Of a stretch of DNA of 64,000 nt, positions 9,256 to 17,985 are shown one piece after another (the first letter of the stretch is position 1; each line of letters begins with the position of its first letter). The position numbers and the translations under genes were made by a program. The stretch is from Saccharopolyspora gloriosae (GTDB taxonomy: Bacteria > Actinomycetota > Actinomycetes > Mycobacteriales > Pseudonocardiaceae), in the NCBI RefSeq assembly GCF_014203325.1, contig NZ_JACHIV010000001.1, forward strand, positions 4,341,501 through 4,405,500. Direction: 5' to 3'. The notes below the pieces were generated by a model. The model made no database searches, was not told the origin of the DNA, and saw only the letters and a list, made by a program, of their open reading frames with translations.

Positions 9256-12117
9256 TCAGTCCTCCGCGAGGATCGGGGCCAGGTAGCGGCCCGTGTAGCT
9301 CTCCTCGACCTCGGCGACCTGCTCCGGCGTGCCCTGGGCGACGAGCTCGCCGCCGCCGGACCCGCCTTCGGGACCGAGGTCGAGCAGCCAGTCGGAGGTC
9401 TTGATGACGTCCAGGTTGTGCTCGATCACGATCACCGTGTTGCCCTTGTCGACGAGGCCGTTGACCACGCCGAGCAGCTTGCGGATGTCCTCGAAGTGCA
9501 GGCCCGTCGTCGGCTCGTCGAGGATGTAGACGGTCTGACCGGTGGAGCGCTTCTGCAGCTCGCTGGCCAGCTTCACCCGCTGCGCCTCACCGCCGGACAG
9601 CGTCGGCGCGGGCTGGCCGAGCCGCACGTAACCGAGGCCGACGTCCACCAAGGTGCTCAGGTAGCGGTGGATCGCCTTGATCGGCTCGAAGAACTCCGCG
9701 GCCTCCTCGATGGGCAGGTCCAGCACCTCGGCGATCGTCTTGCCCTTGTAATGCACTTCGAGCGTTTCGCGGTTGTAGCGAGCGCCCTTGCACACCTCGC
9801 ACGGCACGTACACGTCCGGCAGGAAGTTCATCTCGATCTTCAACGTGCCGTCGCCCGCGCACGCCTCGCACCGGCCGCCCTTGACGTTGAAGGAGAACCG
9901 GCCCGGCAGGTAGCCGCGGACCTTCGCCTCCGTCGTCTCCGCGAACAGCTTGCGGATGCGGTCGAACACCCCGGTGTAGGTCGCAGGGTTCGAACGCGGG
10001 GTGCGGCCGATGGGCGACTGGTCCACCTGGACCAGCTTGTCGACCTGGTCCACGCCCTTGATCCGGGTGTGCCTGCCGGGGACCTGGCGCGCGCCGTTGA
10101 GCTTGTTCGCCAGCACCGACGCCAAGATGTCGTTGACCAGCGTCGACTTCCCGGAACCGGAGACACCGGTGACCGAGACCATGCAGCCCAGCGGGAACGA
10201 CACGTCGATCTTGCCGAGGTTGTGCTCCTTGGCGCCCACCACGGTCAGCTGCCGCTTCGGGTCCCGCTTGCGGCGGGTCTGCGGGATCGGGATCCGCTTG
10301 CGCCGGGCCAGGTAATCACCGGTCAGCGAATCCTCGTTGTCCAGCAGCTCCTTGTACGGGCCGCTGTGCACGACCTTGCCGCCGTGCTCGCCCGCGCCCG
10401 GACCGATGTCGACGACCCAGTCGGCGCTGCGCACCGTGTCCTCGTCGTGCTCGACGACGATGAGCGTGTTGCCCAGGTCCCGCAGCCTGCTCAGCGTCTC
10501 CAGCAGCCGGTGGTTGTCCCGCTGGTGCAGGCCGATCGACGGCTCGTCCAGCACGTACAGCACGCCGACCAGGCCCGAGCCGATCTGCGTGGCCAGCCGG
10601 ATGCGCTGCGCCTCACCGCCGGAGAGGGTGCCCGCCGCGCGGTCCAGCGACAGGTAGTCCAGGCCCACGTCGAGCAGGAATCCCAGCCGCGCCTGCACTT
10701 CCTTGAGCACCCGGCCCGCGATCATCTCCTCGCGGTGCCCCAGCACCAGGGCGTTGAGGAACGCCGCGCACTCGCGCACGCTCAGCGAGCTGACCTCGGC
10801 GATGGACAGCTCGCCGTGCTCGGCGTTCTCCATCGTGACCGCGAGGATCTCCGGCTTGAGCCGCGTCCCGTCGCACGACGGGCACGGCACGTCGCGCATG
10901 TAGCCCTCGTACTTCTCGCGGGCGTAGTCCGATTCGGTCTGGTCGAGGCGCCGTTCCAGGAACGGGATGACGCCCTCGTAGGAGGCGTAGTAGGAGCGCT
11001 GCCGCCCGTAGCGGTTCTTGTAGCGCACGTGCACCTGGTCGTTGGTGCCGTGCAGCACCGCCTTCTTCACCTTCGTCGGCAGCTCGTCCCACGGGGTGTC
11101 CATCCGGAACCCGACCGACTCCGACAACGAGGTCAGCAGCCGGGTGAAGTACTCGGCGGTGTGCCCGCCCGCCCACGGCGCGATGGCGCCCTCGCCCAGC
11201 GAGAGCTCCTCGTCGGGCACGACGAGTTCCGGGTCGACCTCCTTGCGGATGCCCAGGCCCGCGCAGTCCGGGCAGGCGCCGTAGGGCGAGTTGAACGAGA
11301 AGGAGCGCGGCTCCAGCTCGTCCACGCCCAGCGGGTGCCCGTTCGGGCAGGCCAGGTGCTCGGAGAACTTCCGCTCGCGTTCCGGGGAGCCCTCGTCGAC
11401 GTCGACGAACTCCAGCAGCACCAGCCCGTCGGCGAGCCGCAGCGCCGTCTCCACCGAGTCGGTGAGCCGCTGCTTCGCGTTCGCCTTCACCGTGAGCCGG
11501 TCCACGACCACGGCGATGTCGTGCTTCTCCTGCTTCTTCAGCGTCGGCGGCGACTCCAGCTGGTGCACCACGCCGTCCACCCGAGCACGCGCGTAGCCCT
11601 GCGACTGCAGCTGCTCGAACAGGTCGACGTACTCGCCCTTGCGACCGCGGATCACCGGCGCCAGCACCTGGAACTTGGTGCGCTCCGGCATCGCCAGCAC
11701 CTGGTCGACGATCTGCTGCGGCGTCTGCTTGCTGATCGCCTCACCGCAGGTCGGGCAGTGCGGCTTGCCGGCGCGGGCGTAGAGCAGCCGCAGGTAGTCG
11801 TAGACCTCGGTGATGGTGCCCACCGTGGAGCGCGGGTTGCGGCTGGTCGACTTCTGATCGATGGACACCGCGGGCGACAGGCCCTCGATGAAGTCCACGT
11901 CGGGCTTGTCCATCTGGCCGAGGAACTGCCGCGCGTAAGCCGACAGCGACTCCACGTAGCGCCGCTGTCCCTCCGCGAAGATGGTGTCGAAGGCCAAGCT
12001 GGACTTGCCGGAGCCGGACAGTCCGGTGAACACGATCAGGCTGTCGCGCGGCAGGTCGATGTCGATCCCGCGCAGGTTGTGCTCGCGGGCGCCGCGGACG
12101 ACGAGGCGGTCGGCCAC
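9256..12117 (-). CDS. uvrA: UvrABC excinuclease subunit A
   Basis: DNA damage recognition ATPase of nucleotide excision repair, 953 residues, full length. The start is GTG at 12117, preceded by AAAGGA (12123-12128) at 5 nt; the longer open frame upstream has no protein-like composition. There are two ABC modules. The first has Walker [11 protein letters not shown], an interrupting zinc module and signature [12 protein letters not shown]. The second has [10 protein letters not shown], a CxxC...CxxC zinc finger (CEAC and CEVC) and [24 protein letters not shown] and [12 protein letters not shown] are the Walker B regions. The neighbours on the far side, an MDMPI-like and an MBL-fold gene, recall the uvrA neighbourhood of other actinobacteria. 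Confidence 0.98.
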   Translation of the reverse strand: MADRLVVRGAREHNLRGIDIDLPRDSLIVFTGLSGSGKSSLAFDTIFAEGQRRYVESLSAYARQFLGQMDKPDVDFIEGLSPAVSIDQKSTSRNPRSTVGTITEVYDYLRLLYARAGKPHCPTCGEAISKQTPQQIVDQVLAMPERTKFQVLAPVIRGRKGEYVDLFEQLQSQGYARARVDGVVHQLESPPTLKKQEKHDIAVVVDRLTVKANAKQRLTDSVETALRLADGLVLLEFVDVDEGSPERERKFSEHLACPNGHPLGVDELEPRSFSFNSPYGACPDCAGLGIRKEVDPELVVPDEELSLGEGAIAPWAGGHTAEYFTRLLTSLSESVGFRMDTPWDELPTKVKKAVLHGTNDQVHVRYKNRYGRQRSYYASYEGVIPFLERRLDQTESDYAREKYEGYMRDVPCPSCDGTRLKPEILAVTMENAEHGELSIAEVSSLSVRECAAFLNALVLGHREEMIAGRVLKEVQARLGFLLDVGLDYLSLDRAAGTLSGGEAQRIRLATQIGSGLVGVLYVLDEPSIGLHQRDNHRLLETLSRLRDLGNTLIVVEHDEDTVRSADWVVDIGPGAGEHGGKVVHSGPYKELLDNEDSLTGDYLARRKRIPIPQTRRKRDPKRQLTVVGAKEHNLGKIDVSFPLGCMVSVTGVSGSGKSTLVNDILASVLANKLNGARQVPGRHTRIKGVDQVDKLVQVDQSPIGRTPRSNPATYTGVFDRIRKLFAETTEAKVRGYLPGRFSFNVKGGRCEACAGDGTLKIEMNFLPDVYVPCEVCKGARYNRETLEVHYKGKTIAEVLDLPIEEAAEFFEPIKAIHRYLSTLVDVGLGYVRLGQPAPTLSGGEAQRVKLASELQKRSTGQTVYILDEPTTGLHFEDIRKLLGVVNGLVDKGNTVIVIEHNLDVIKTSDWLLDLGPEGGSGGGELVAQGTPEQVAEVEESYTGRYLAPILAED

Positions 12118-12544
12118 TGTGATCCTTTCGGAAGTTCTCGCCGGTTCGCTGGACGCGCCCGCCGGCACCGGGCCGCGGCATCGCCCACCCTCGGACGACC
12201 CGGCCGGGCTCCCCGTGACGGCGGCCCTGGCGGGGCACGAGCCCCTGGTCGGTCGACCTGGCGCGGAGCCGAGCAGGTCGGCGTTGCCGCGCTCGGCGGT
12301 GTTCGGACGTCGCGCGGCCATGCTATGCCGGACCCCCGACAGTGCCGCGTCGTCCCTCGTCACAGGCCGTATCAGGATGCAACGCGCACAGCGGTGCGTT
12401 ATTCCGCAGCCATTAGCACGCCCTTGCGCGACCATACGCAAATTTCCCCGGATTGGGCACTGTCGGGGGACACACCTGTGCCCCTACTCTCGGGTACTCC
12501 CCTGCCACGTCCGGAGCACTTTCCTGCACACTTCAAGGAATCCG
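12118..12544. other. 427-bp divergent gene-free region
   Basis: Upstream region shared by uvrA (leftward) and the MDMPI-like gene (rightward). Apart from the two ribosome binding sites (AAAGGA at 12123-12128 on the minus strand, AAGGA at 12535-12539 on the plus strand) I find no RNA gene and no clear coding signal. I looked for an actinobacterial SOS box of the TCGAAC-N4-GTTCGA type and did not see one. Confidence 0.5.
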
Positions 12545-13315
12545 ATGGCTGACACCGTCCTCGGCGCCGGCGGCACCCACGTGCCCACCGGAGCCCAGCA
12601 GTCCACCGAACAGGTCACCGCCGCCCTGTCCGCGATCGAAGCGGGCACGCACCGGCTGCTCGAGGTCGGCAAGGCGCTCGATGACGCGAGCGTGCGGCGG
12701 CCCAGCCTGCTGCCGGAATGGTCGCGGGCGCACGTGCTCACCCACCTGGCGCGCAACGCCGATGGGCTGCTGAACCTGCTGATCTGGGCGCGGACCGGCG
12801 CCGAGCACCCGATGTACGCCAGCCCCGCCGACCGGGACGCCGACATCCAGGAGGGCGCGGTGCGCGGTCACCGGCTGCTGCTGGAGGACGTGGTCGCCTC
12901 GCACGGCCGCTTCGCGCACGCCGTGCGCACGCTGCCGGAGTCGGCGTGGGACGCCGAGGTCGTCGGCCGCCAGCCGATGCCCGCGCGCGACGTGCTGCGC
13001 AAGCGGCTGCTGGAGGTCTGGGTGCACCTCGCGGACCTCGACCACGGCTTCGGCTTCGCCGACATCCCCGAACCGGACGTCGAGCAGCTGCTGGAGGACA
13101 CCGTCCAGACGTTCGGCGGCAGGCCCGACGTGCCCGCCGTGACGGTCGTCGTGGACTTCGCCGACGGGCACCTGCGCACGTGGGAGCTGCGCGGGACCAC
13201 CTCCCCGCCCGCCCAGGTGCGCGGGACTCCGGGCGCGATGCTCGGCTGGCTTCTCGGGCGGACCGGGAACGAAGCGCTGGAAGGCGAGGCGCCGGAGCTG
13301 CCGGTGTGGCTGTGA
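12545..13315 (+). CDS. Mycothiol-dependent maleylpyruvate isomerase-family (DinB/MDMPI fold) protein
   Basis: 256-residue member of the DinB-like superfamily with an N-terminal MDMPI domain and a C-terminal SCP2-like domain. The start ATG follows AAGGA at 12535-12539. WSRAHVLTHLARNADG gives the first metal-ligand His region, and LEVWVHLADLDHG gives the Glu/His pair of the second. Family members use mycothiol, the actinobacterial thiol, for isomerase or S-transferase reactions. The gene probably forms a transcript with the MBL-fold gene 33 nt downstream. The exact reaction cannot be told. Confidence 0.82.
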   Translation: MADTVLGAGGTHVPTGAQQSTEQVTAALSAIEAGTHRLLEVGKALDDASVRRPSLLPEWSRAHVLTHLARNADGLLNLLIWARTGAEHPMYASPADRDADIQEGAVRGHRLLLEDVVASHGRFAHAVRTLPESAWDAEVVGRQPMPARDVLRKRLLEVWVHLADLDHGFGFADIPEPDVEQLLEDTVQTFGGRPDVPAVTVVVDFADGHLRTWELRGTTSPPAQVRGTPGAMLGWLLGRTGNEALEGEAPELPVWL

Positions 13316-13348
13316 GGCAGGCCTCGCCGAAGCGATAGGGTTCCCCGC

Positions 13349-14026
13349 GTGGAGGCATACGAGCAGTACACCGGCCATGTCGAACCCGGCGGCGCCCCCG
13401 CCAAGCGGGTGCTGGACGCGCTGACCATCACGAAGGTGTCGGTCGGCCCGATGGACAACAACGCGTACCTGCTGACCTGCCGCGGCACCGGCGACGCGCT
13501 GCTGATCGACGCGGCCAACGATTCGGAACGGCTCGCCGACCTGCTGGGCCACGACGACGACCGGCCCCGGCTGCGCAGCATCGTCACCACGCACCAGCAC
13601 GGTGACCACTGGCAGGCGCTGGGCGCGGTCGCGGGCCAGACCGGCTGCTACACGCTGGCGCACCCGGCGGACGCGCAGGCGCTGCCGGTGCCGCCGGACC
13701 GCCTCGTCGACCACGGCGACACCGTCTCCGTCGGCGACGCCGAGCTGCAGGTGATCCACCTGCGCGGCCACACCCCCGGGTCCATCGCGCTCGTCTACCG
13801 CGACCCGGCGGGCCACCCGCACCTGTTCACCGGCGACTCGCTGTTCCCCGGCGGGGTCGGCAAGACGAACTCGCCGGAGGACTTCGCCTCGCTGGTCGAC
13901 GACGTGGAGAACCGGATCTTCGCCGAGCTCCCCGACGACACCTGGTTCTACCCGGGCCACGGCGACGACTCGACCCTCGGCGAGCAGCGCCCCCACCTCG
14001 CGGAGTGGCGCGAACGAGGCTGGTGA
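13349..14026 (+). CDS. MBL-fold metallo-hydrolase (glyoxalase II-like)
   Basis: 225-residue metallo-beta-lactamase-fold hydrolase. The binuclear zinc motif THQHGDHWQA is present, then HLRGHTPGS, FTGDSLF and the late YPGHGDD, the order seen in hydroxyacylglutathione-hydrolase-like proteins. With an MDMPI-type gene 33 nt upstream, a mycothiol thioester is a reasonable substrate guess, but this is inference. GTG at 13349 is the chosen start. A strong terminator follows the stop. Confidence 0.85.
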   Translation: MEAYEQYTGHVEPGGAPAKRVLDALTITKVSVGPMDNNAYLLTCRGTGDALLIDAANDSERLADLLGHDDDRPRLRSIVTTHQHGDHWQALGAVAGQTGCYTLAHPADAQALPVPPDRLVDHGDTVSVGDAELQVIHLRGHTPGSIALVYRDPAGHPHLFTGDSLFPGGVGKTNSPEDFASLVDDVENRIFAELPDDTWFYPGHGDDSTLGEQRPHLAEWRERGW

Positions 14027-14040
14027 CCGAAGCACGCCGA

Positions 14041-14074
14041 AGCGGGCCGCCCGAACGATCGGGCGGCCCGCTTT
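14041..14074 (+). terminator. Rho-independent terminator after MBL-fold gene
   Basis: 14-bp perfect stem AGCGGGCCGCCCGA / TCGGGCGGCCCGCT with ACGA loop, followed by TT. It begins 14 nt after the stop of the MBL-fold gene. Confidence 0.88.
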
Positions 14075-14186
14075 CACGTGCGGGGATACCAATGCGCTGC
14101 GCGGCGATACCGGCGCGCGCACGTCCACTCGAATGAGCACGCCCGCGTTCCCGCAGGCAGAGCCAGCGATGTTCTAGAATCGCACA

Positions 14187-15302
14187 ATGGGGATGGATGC
14201 CGAGGCGTTGGGCCGCAGGATCGGCGAAGCGCGCGGCCGGGCCGGAGTGACGCAGGCAGAACTGGCGACAGAGGTCGGGATCGACCGCTCGGCCATCGCG
14301 AAGATCGAGTCCGGTCAACGCCGCGTGTCCGCCGTGGAACTGGGCCGGACCGCGGCCGCGCTGCAGATGCGGATCGAATGGTTCCTCGACGACGCTCCAC
14401 ATGCGCTCGTCTCGCGCCGCAACGCTCAGGATCCCGGCTCTCCGAGTCCTCGCATCGACGCGATGGCCGAACGCATCACCCGCGAAGTCGAATTCGTCCT
14501 GCGCCACGACGACCGCATCACCCCCGCCGCGGTGCAGGCGCGGACGATGCCGGAAACCGCGGCCGGAGCGGAAGAACTCGCCGCCACAGCGCGAAATCTG
14601 CTCCGCGTGCCGCTCGACGGACCGTGCACCGGACTCGCCGAGAAGGTTGCCGCGGTCGGCCTGTTCCCGTTCTCCCTCGACCTGGGAGCGGAATCCGCCG
14701 ATGCGGCGACCGTGCTGCTCGACACCGGCGGGGTCGCGATCGTCAACGGTGGACTCCGCGTCGGCAGGCGACGTCTCGCCCTGGCCCACGAGCTCGGGCA
14801 CTTCCTCGTCGCCGACGACTACGCGGTGGACTGGCGGATCGCCGAGACGCTCGGGGCGGAGCACCGCGAAGCGCTGTTCGACCGGTTCGCCCGGGCTCTC
14901 CTGCTGCCGGCCCAGAGCCTCCGCGCGGTGTGGGAGCAGCACACGTCCGCCGACGGGGACACCCGCACCGCGGCGGTGCGCATCGCGAGCTCGTACCGCG
15001 TCGACATGGCGACCCTCGCCAGAAGGCTCATCGAGCTCGGCCTCGCAGCGCGACCGGACGCCGATCGGATCAGGGCCACCCGGACGAACAGGGCCGACAT
15101 CGTCGAACTGGACCTCGTCGTCGGCGACGAACTCGCCCCGCCAGCGCTGCCGCGCGAGTACGAGCGCGCGGTCCTCCGGCTGTTCCGGAGCGAGTCGATC
15201 ACGGCCGCCAGAGCGATGGACCTGCTCCTCGACACGTGGACCGAGGACATGCTGCCCACGTTGCCGCAACGCGGCGAGGACCAGATCTGGCAGTACATCT
15301 GA
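14187..15302 (+). CDS. XRE helix-turn-helix / ImmA-IrrE metallopeptidase
   Basis: 371-residue fusion. Residues 8-66 form an XRE/cro helix-turn-helix (VTQAELATEVGIDRSAIAKI). A linker follows, then an ImmA/IrrE peptidase domain with zinc motif HELGH at 201-205 in ALAHELGHFL. Proteins of this type bind DNA and cleave or sense partner repressors, and they often serve as the antitoxin half of toxin-antitoxin or mobile-element control modules. The stop codon is one base from the ATG of a PIN-like gene, so the two are almost certainly translated from one message. No ribosome binding site stands out before the ATG. Confidence 0.88.
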   Translation: MGMDAEALGRRIGEARGRAGVTQAELATEVGIDRSAIAKIESGQRRVSAVELGRTAAALQMRIEWFLDDAPHALVSRRNAQDPGSPSPRIDAMAERITREVEFVLRHDDRITPAAVQARTMPETAAGAEELAATARNLLRVPLDGPCTGLAEKVAAVGLFPFSLDLGAESADAATVLLDTGGVAIVNGGLRVGRRRLALAHELGHFLVADDYAVDWRIAETLGAEHREALFDRFARALLLPAQSLRAVWEQHTSADGDTRTAAVRIASSYRVDMATLARRLIELGLAARPDADRIRATRTNRADIVELDLVVGDELAPPALPREYERAVLRLFRSESITAARAMDLLLDTWTEDMLPTLPQRGEDQIWQYI

Positions 15303-15303
15303 G

Positions 15304-15855
15304 ATGGGCGCAACCCCCGGCGTGCTGGTGTTCGACACCGGACCGCTCAGCCACTTCGCCCAGCAAGGCTGGCTCGGAATCCTGCGCGTGGTCGTCGGCG
15401 ATCGGACCGCGGTCATCCCCGACACCGTCGTCGACGAGCTTCGGGCGGGCGCCGAGCAGCGAGTGCACCTGAAGCTCGTGCTCGATGCGGTGTGGCTCGA
15501 ACACCGAGCGCTCACCGGCCCGGACGAGCTGTCCGAGTTCGCGCGTTTCGCTGAGATGCTTGCGGCGAAAGGGCGAAACCTCGGCGAATGCGGCGTGCTC
15601 GCCTACGCGAAGGCGAACGGGGCGACGGCGGTCATCGACGACGGCCCTCCGCGCAAGCTCGCACGTGCGCACCAAGTGGCGTGCAAGGGAACGCTCGGGT
15701 TCCTCTGCGAAGCGCTGCACGACGGCCTGCTGTCGATCGATCTCATCTCCGCGGTGGCCGATCACCTGCTGGAGAGCGAATACCGGCTGCCCTTCAGCAC
15801 CGGTGGATTCCGGCGCTGGGCGCACGAGCAAGGTCTGATCCCGCCCTTCCAGTGA
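15304..15855 (+). CDS. PIN-like domain protein, probable toxin partner
   Basis: 183-residue protein with the layout of a PIN nuclease domain: D11 in VFDTGPL, E45 in VVDEL, E95 in NLGECGVL, and D112/D113 in VIDDG. These are spaced like the acidic residues that bind Mg2+ in VapC-type ribonucleases. It is longer than a typical VapC (about 130 residues), with a C-terminal helix-rich extension. It starts 1 nt after the XRE-ImmA gene. Toxin activity, probably RNA cleavage, is inferred from fold and partner; it could also be a DNA- or tRNA-directed defence nuclease. Confidence 0.78.
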   Translation: MGATPGVLVFDTGPLSHFAQQGWLGILRVVVGDRTAVIPDTVVDELRAGAEQRVHLKLVLDAVWLEHRALTGPDELSEFARFAEMLAAKGRNLGECGVLAYAKANGATAVIDDGPPRKLARAHQVACKGTLGFLCEALHDGLLSIDLISAVADHLLESEYRLPFSTGGFRRWAHEQGLIPPFQ

Positions 15856-15942
15856 CGACGCGGGTGCTCGTTGATCGTTCGTCGCTGCGCTGTCCGAGGG
15901 GGCGGGCTGTCGGAACGGGGTGGGTGATCCTAGGCTCGGTGG

Positions 15943-16563
15943 ATGGCCAGGTACTACGACGTGCACCCGGACAATCCGCAGCGCCGCACGCTCGGGCAGG
16001 CGGTCGACATCATCCGGTCCGACGGGGTGATCGTGTATCCGACGGACTCCTGCTTCGCCCTGGGCACCGGGCTGGACAACAAGAACGGTGTGGAGCGGAT
16101 TAAGACCATCCGCAAGCTCGACGACCGGCACCACTTCACCCTGGTGTGCGAGAACTTCGCGCAGCTGGGCCAGTTCGTGCACATCGACAACTCGGTGTTC
16201 CGCGCGATCAAGGCGAGCACGCCGGGCAGCTACACGTTCATCCTGCCGGCGACCAAGGAAGTGCCGCGCCGGTTGATGCACCCGAAGAAGAAGACCGTGG
16301 GCATCCGCATCCCCGAGCACGTCACCGCGCAGGCGCTGCTGGCGGAGCTGGGCGAGCCGCTGCTGTCGAGCACGCTGCTGCTCCCCGACGAGGAGGAGCC
16401 GCTGACGCAGGGCTGGGACATCAAGGAACGGCTCGATCACGTGGTGGACGCGGTGCTGGATTCGGGCGACTGCGGGACCGAGCCGACCACGGTCATCGAC
16501 TTCTCCAGCGGTGAGGCCGAAATCGTGCGCCGCGGCGCGGGGGACACCAGCCGCTTCGAGTGA
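15943..16563 (+). CDS. YciO/YrdC/Sua5-family protein
   Basis: 206-residue member of the YrdC-like family. Typical blocks are DGVIVYPTDSCFALG, KTIRKLDDRHHFTLVC, TPGSYTFILPATKEVPRR and KKKTVGIRIP. The arrangement is closest to the YciO branch. YciO is related to the threonylcarbamoyl-AMP synthases that start tRNA t6A synthesis but is usually not the essential copy. The frame starts with ATG at 15943 and ends just before a terminator. Confidence 0.87.
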   Translation: MARYYDVHPDNPQRRTLGQAVDIIRSDGVIVYPTDSCFALGTGLDNKNGVERIKTIRKLDDRHHFTLVCENFAQLGQFVHIDNSVFRAIKASTPGSYTFILPATKEVPRRLMHPKKKTVGIRIPEHVTAQALLAELGEPLLSSTLLLPDEEEPLTQGWDIKERLDHVVDAVLDSGDCGTEPTTVIDFSSGEAEIVRRGAGDTSRFE

Positions 16564-16576
16564 TCTCGGCGCGCGC

Positions 16577-16609
16577 GTGCCGGGAAGGACCCCACGTCCT
16601 TCCCGGCAC
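16577..16609. terminator. Bidirectional hairpin terminator
   Basis: Perfect 14-bp stem GTGCCGGGAAGGAC / GTCCTTCCCGGCAC with a 5-nt CCCAC loop, between the convergent yciO-like and Pro-rich protein genes. Confidence 0.85.
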
Positions 16610-16649
16610 CGCGTCACCGGGGAGCGTCACCTGGCTCCCCGGATTCTCG

Positions 16650-17168
16650 TCAGCCGTTCGCGGGCACGCCCGGCGCGGGAGCGGGGATGCCGGGAGCGGG
16701 CACGCCCGGCGCCGGGGCGGGCACCGGCACGCCGTGGCCGGGCGCGGGTCCCCAGCAGGGAACGGTCGGCAGCGCCGGGATGGTCTCGCCCGCCTCGGGG
16801 GCTTCGGGCAGCGGCGGGACCGGTCCTTCGGGGTCCTCGGACGGGACGCCCGGCAGCGGCGGAACCGAACCCTCCGGGTCGTCCGAAGGCACACCCGGCA
16901 GCGGCGGAACGGACCCTTCCGGGTCGCCCGACGGAATTCCGGGCGGCACCGAACCCTCCGGGTCGTCGGACGGGATGCCGCACGGCGGCAGCGGCACCGC
17001 CGGAGCCGCCTCCGCCGGGACGCCCGGTGCGAGCGGCGCGCCCTGGACCGGCGCGGCCTCCGCCGGAGCCGGAGCGGCCTCCGCGAGAGCCGAACCGGCG
17101 CCACCGAGGCCGAGCACGGCGGCTCCGGCCACGATGATGGCGGCGCGGGAAACGAGCTTGTTCCGCAT
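16650..17168 (-). CDS. Secreted proline-rich tandem-repeat protein
   Basis: 172-residue protein of unknown function. MRNKLVSRAAIIVAGAAVL followed by ALA is a Sec signal peptide. The mature part is almost only Pro, Ala, Gly, Val, Glu and Asp, with four DPEGSVPP-type repeats (Gly-Val/Ile-Pro-Ser-x-Asp-Pro-Glu-Gly). A run of APGVPAPG-like repeats closes the protein. Two lone Cys residues flank the repeats and could form a disulfide. GAGGAG lies 9 nt before the ATG. It is divergent from a two-component system, with an inverted repeat in the shared upstream region, so it may be a target of that regulator. A surface stalk or cell-wall spacer role is a guess. Confidence 0.75.
   Translation of the reverse strand: MRNKLVSRAAIIVAGAAVLGLGGAGSALAEAAPAPAEAAPVQGAPLAPGVPAEAAPAVPLPPCGIPSDDPEGSVPPGIPSGDPEGSVPPLPGVPSDDPEGSVPPLPGVPSEDPEGPVPPLPEAPEAGETIPALPTVPCWGPAPGHGVPVPAPAPGVPAPGIPAPAPGVPANG
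16804..16977 (-). repeat. Tandem 45-bp coding repeat (three units of 45, one of 39)
   Basis: Four in-frame units inside the Pro-rich protein gene: 16804-16848, 16849-16893, 16894-16938 and a shorter 16939-16977. Each encodes roughly PSxDPEGSVPPLPGV; the short one lacks two residues. Units differ mainly at third codon positions, so the array is not very recent, but length variation between strains is likely. Confidence 0.85.
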
Positions 17169-17249
17169 CGTTGTGAACTCCTCTGCGTCTGGTGGACCGC
17201 GGTGTGCACCGCGACGAGGACGACGATGCCGATCTTCGCTGGAGCGGAG

Positions 17250-17276
17250 CTGAAGCTTCCTGAAGATCGCTTCAGG
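17250..17276. promoter_or_regulatory. Candidate response-regulator operator
   Basis: Between the Pro-rich protein gene and the response-regulator gene. CCTGAAG-ATCG-CTTCAGG (17259-17276) is a perfect inverted repeat. An overlapping CTGAAGC copy at 17250-17256 places TGAAG at a 10-bp direct spacing, the helical repeat preferred by OmpR/PhoB regulators. It lies only 11 nt before the response-regulator start, so autoregulation is plausible. Confidence 0.5.
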
Positions 17277-17286
17277 CAGGGCTGGC

Positions 17287-17985
17287 ATGCTGATCCGCAT
17301 GCGGGTGCTCGTCGTCGAGGATGAACGTCGCGTCGCGGAAGCGCTGCGCACCGGGCTGGGAGCCGAGGGGTGGGCGGTGGACGTCACCGGCGACGGCCTC
17401 GACGCGCTGCGGCTCACCGAGGAGCGCGAGTACGCGGCGATCCTGCTGGACATCATGCTGCCCGGCCTCAACGGCTACCGGGTGTGCGCGCGGCTGCGGG
17501 CGGCGGAGAACTGGACGCCGATCATCATGCTCACCGCGAAGGACGGCGAGTACGACGAGGCGGAGGCGCTCGACGCGGGCGCCGACGACTACGTGACGAA
17601 ACCGTTCTCCTACGTGGTGCTGCTGGCCCGGTTGCGCAACGCGATCCGCCGCAGGCCCGCGGAGCGCCCGGCGGTGCTGCGCGTCGGCGACCTGGTGCTC
17701 GACCCGGCCCGGCGCAGCTGCGCCCGCGCGGGCCAGGACATCTCGTTGACCGGCAAGGAGTTCGCGCTGCTCGAAGTCCTCGCCCGCAGCCGCGGCCGCG
17801 TGGTGTCCAAGCGCCGGTTGCTGGAGGACGGCTGGGACTTCGCCGACGAGCCCGACGTGAACCTCGTCGAAGTGCACATCAGCGCACTGCGGCGCAAGAT
17901 CGACAGCCCGTTCGGCGTGCGCAGCATCCGCACCGTCCGCGGCCACGGCTACCGCCTCGACGCGGAGGGGGCCTCCGATGCGTGA
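17287..17985 (+). CDS. OmpR/PhoB-family response regulator
   Basis: 232-residue DNA-binding response regulator. The receiver domain has VLVVEDE at the start, the phosphorylatable Asp in LLDIMLPG (residue 55 from the first ATG) and the late Lys in VTKPFSY. The C-terminal winged helix includes LTGKEFALLEVLARS and VRGHGYRL. The ATG at 17287 has a CAGGG at about 6 nt; an ATG at 17299 would give the more typical MRVLVVEDE start. It overlaps the kinase gene by 8 nt, so the pair is translationally coupled. The stimulus is unknown. Confidence 0.93.
   Translation: MLIRMRVLVVEDERRVAEALRTGLGAEGWAVDVTGDGLDALRLTEEREYAAILLDIMLPGLNGYRVCARLRAAENWTPIIMLTAKDGEYDEAEALDAGADDYVTKPFSYVVLLARLRNAIRRRPAERPAVLRVGDLVLDPARRSCARAGQDISLTGKEFALLEVLARSRGRVVSKRRLLEDGWDFADEPDVNLVEVHISALRRKIDSPFGVRSIRTVRGHGYRLDAEGASDA

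Noticed and set aside
9985-10000. GGTTCGAAC resembling a tRNA T-loop
   Set aside because: It lies inside uvrA coding sequence and no acceptor or anticodon stem surrounds it.
16804-16977. CRISPR-like array
   Set aside because: The regular units are in-frame protein repeats with no unique spacers.
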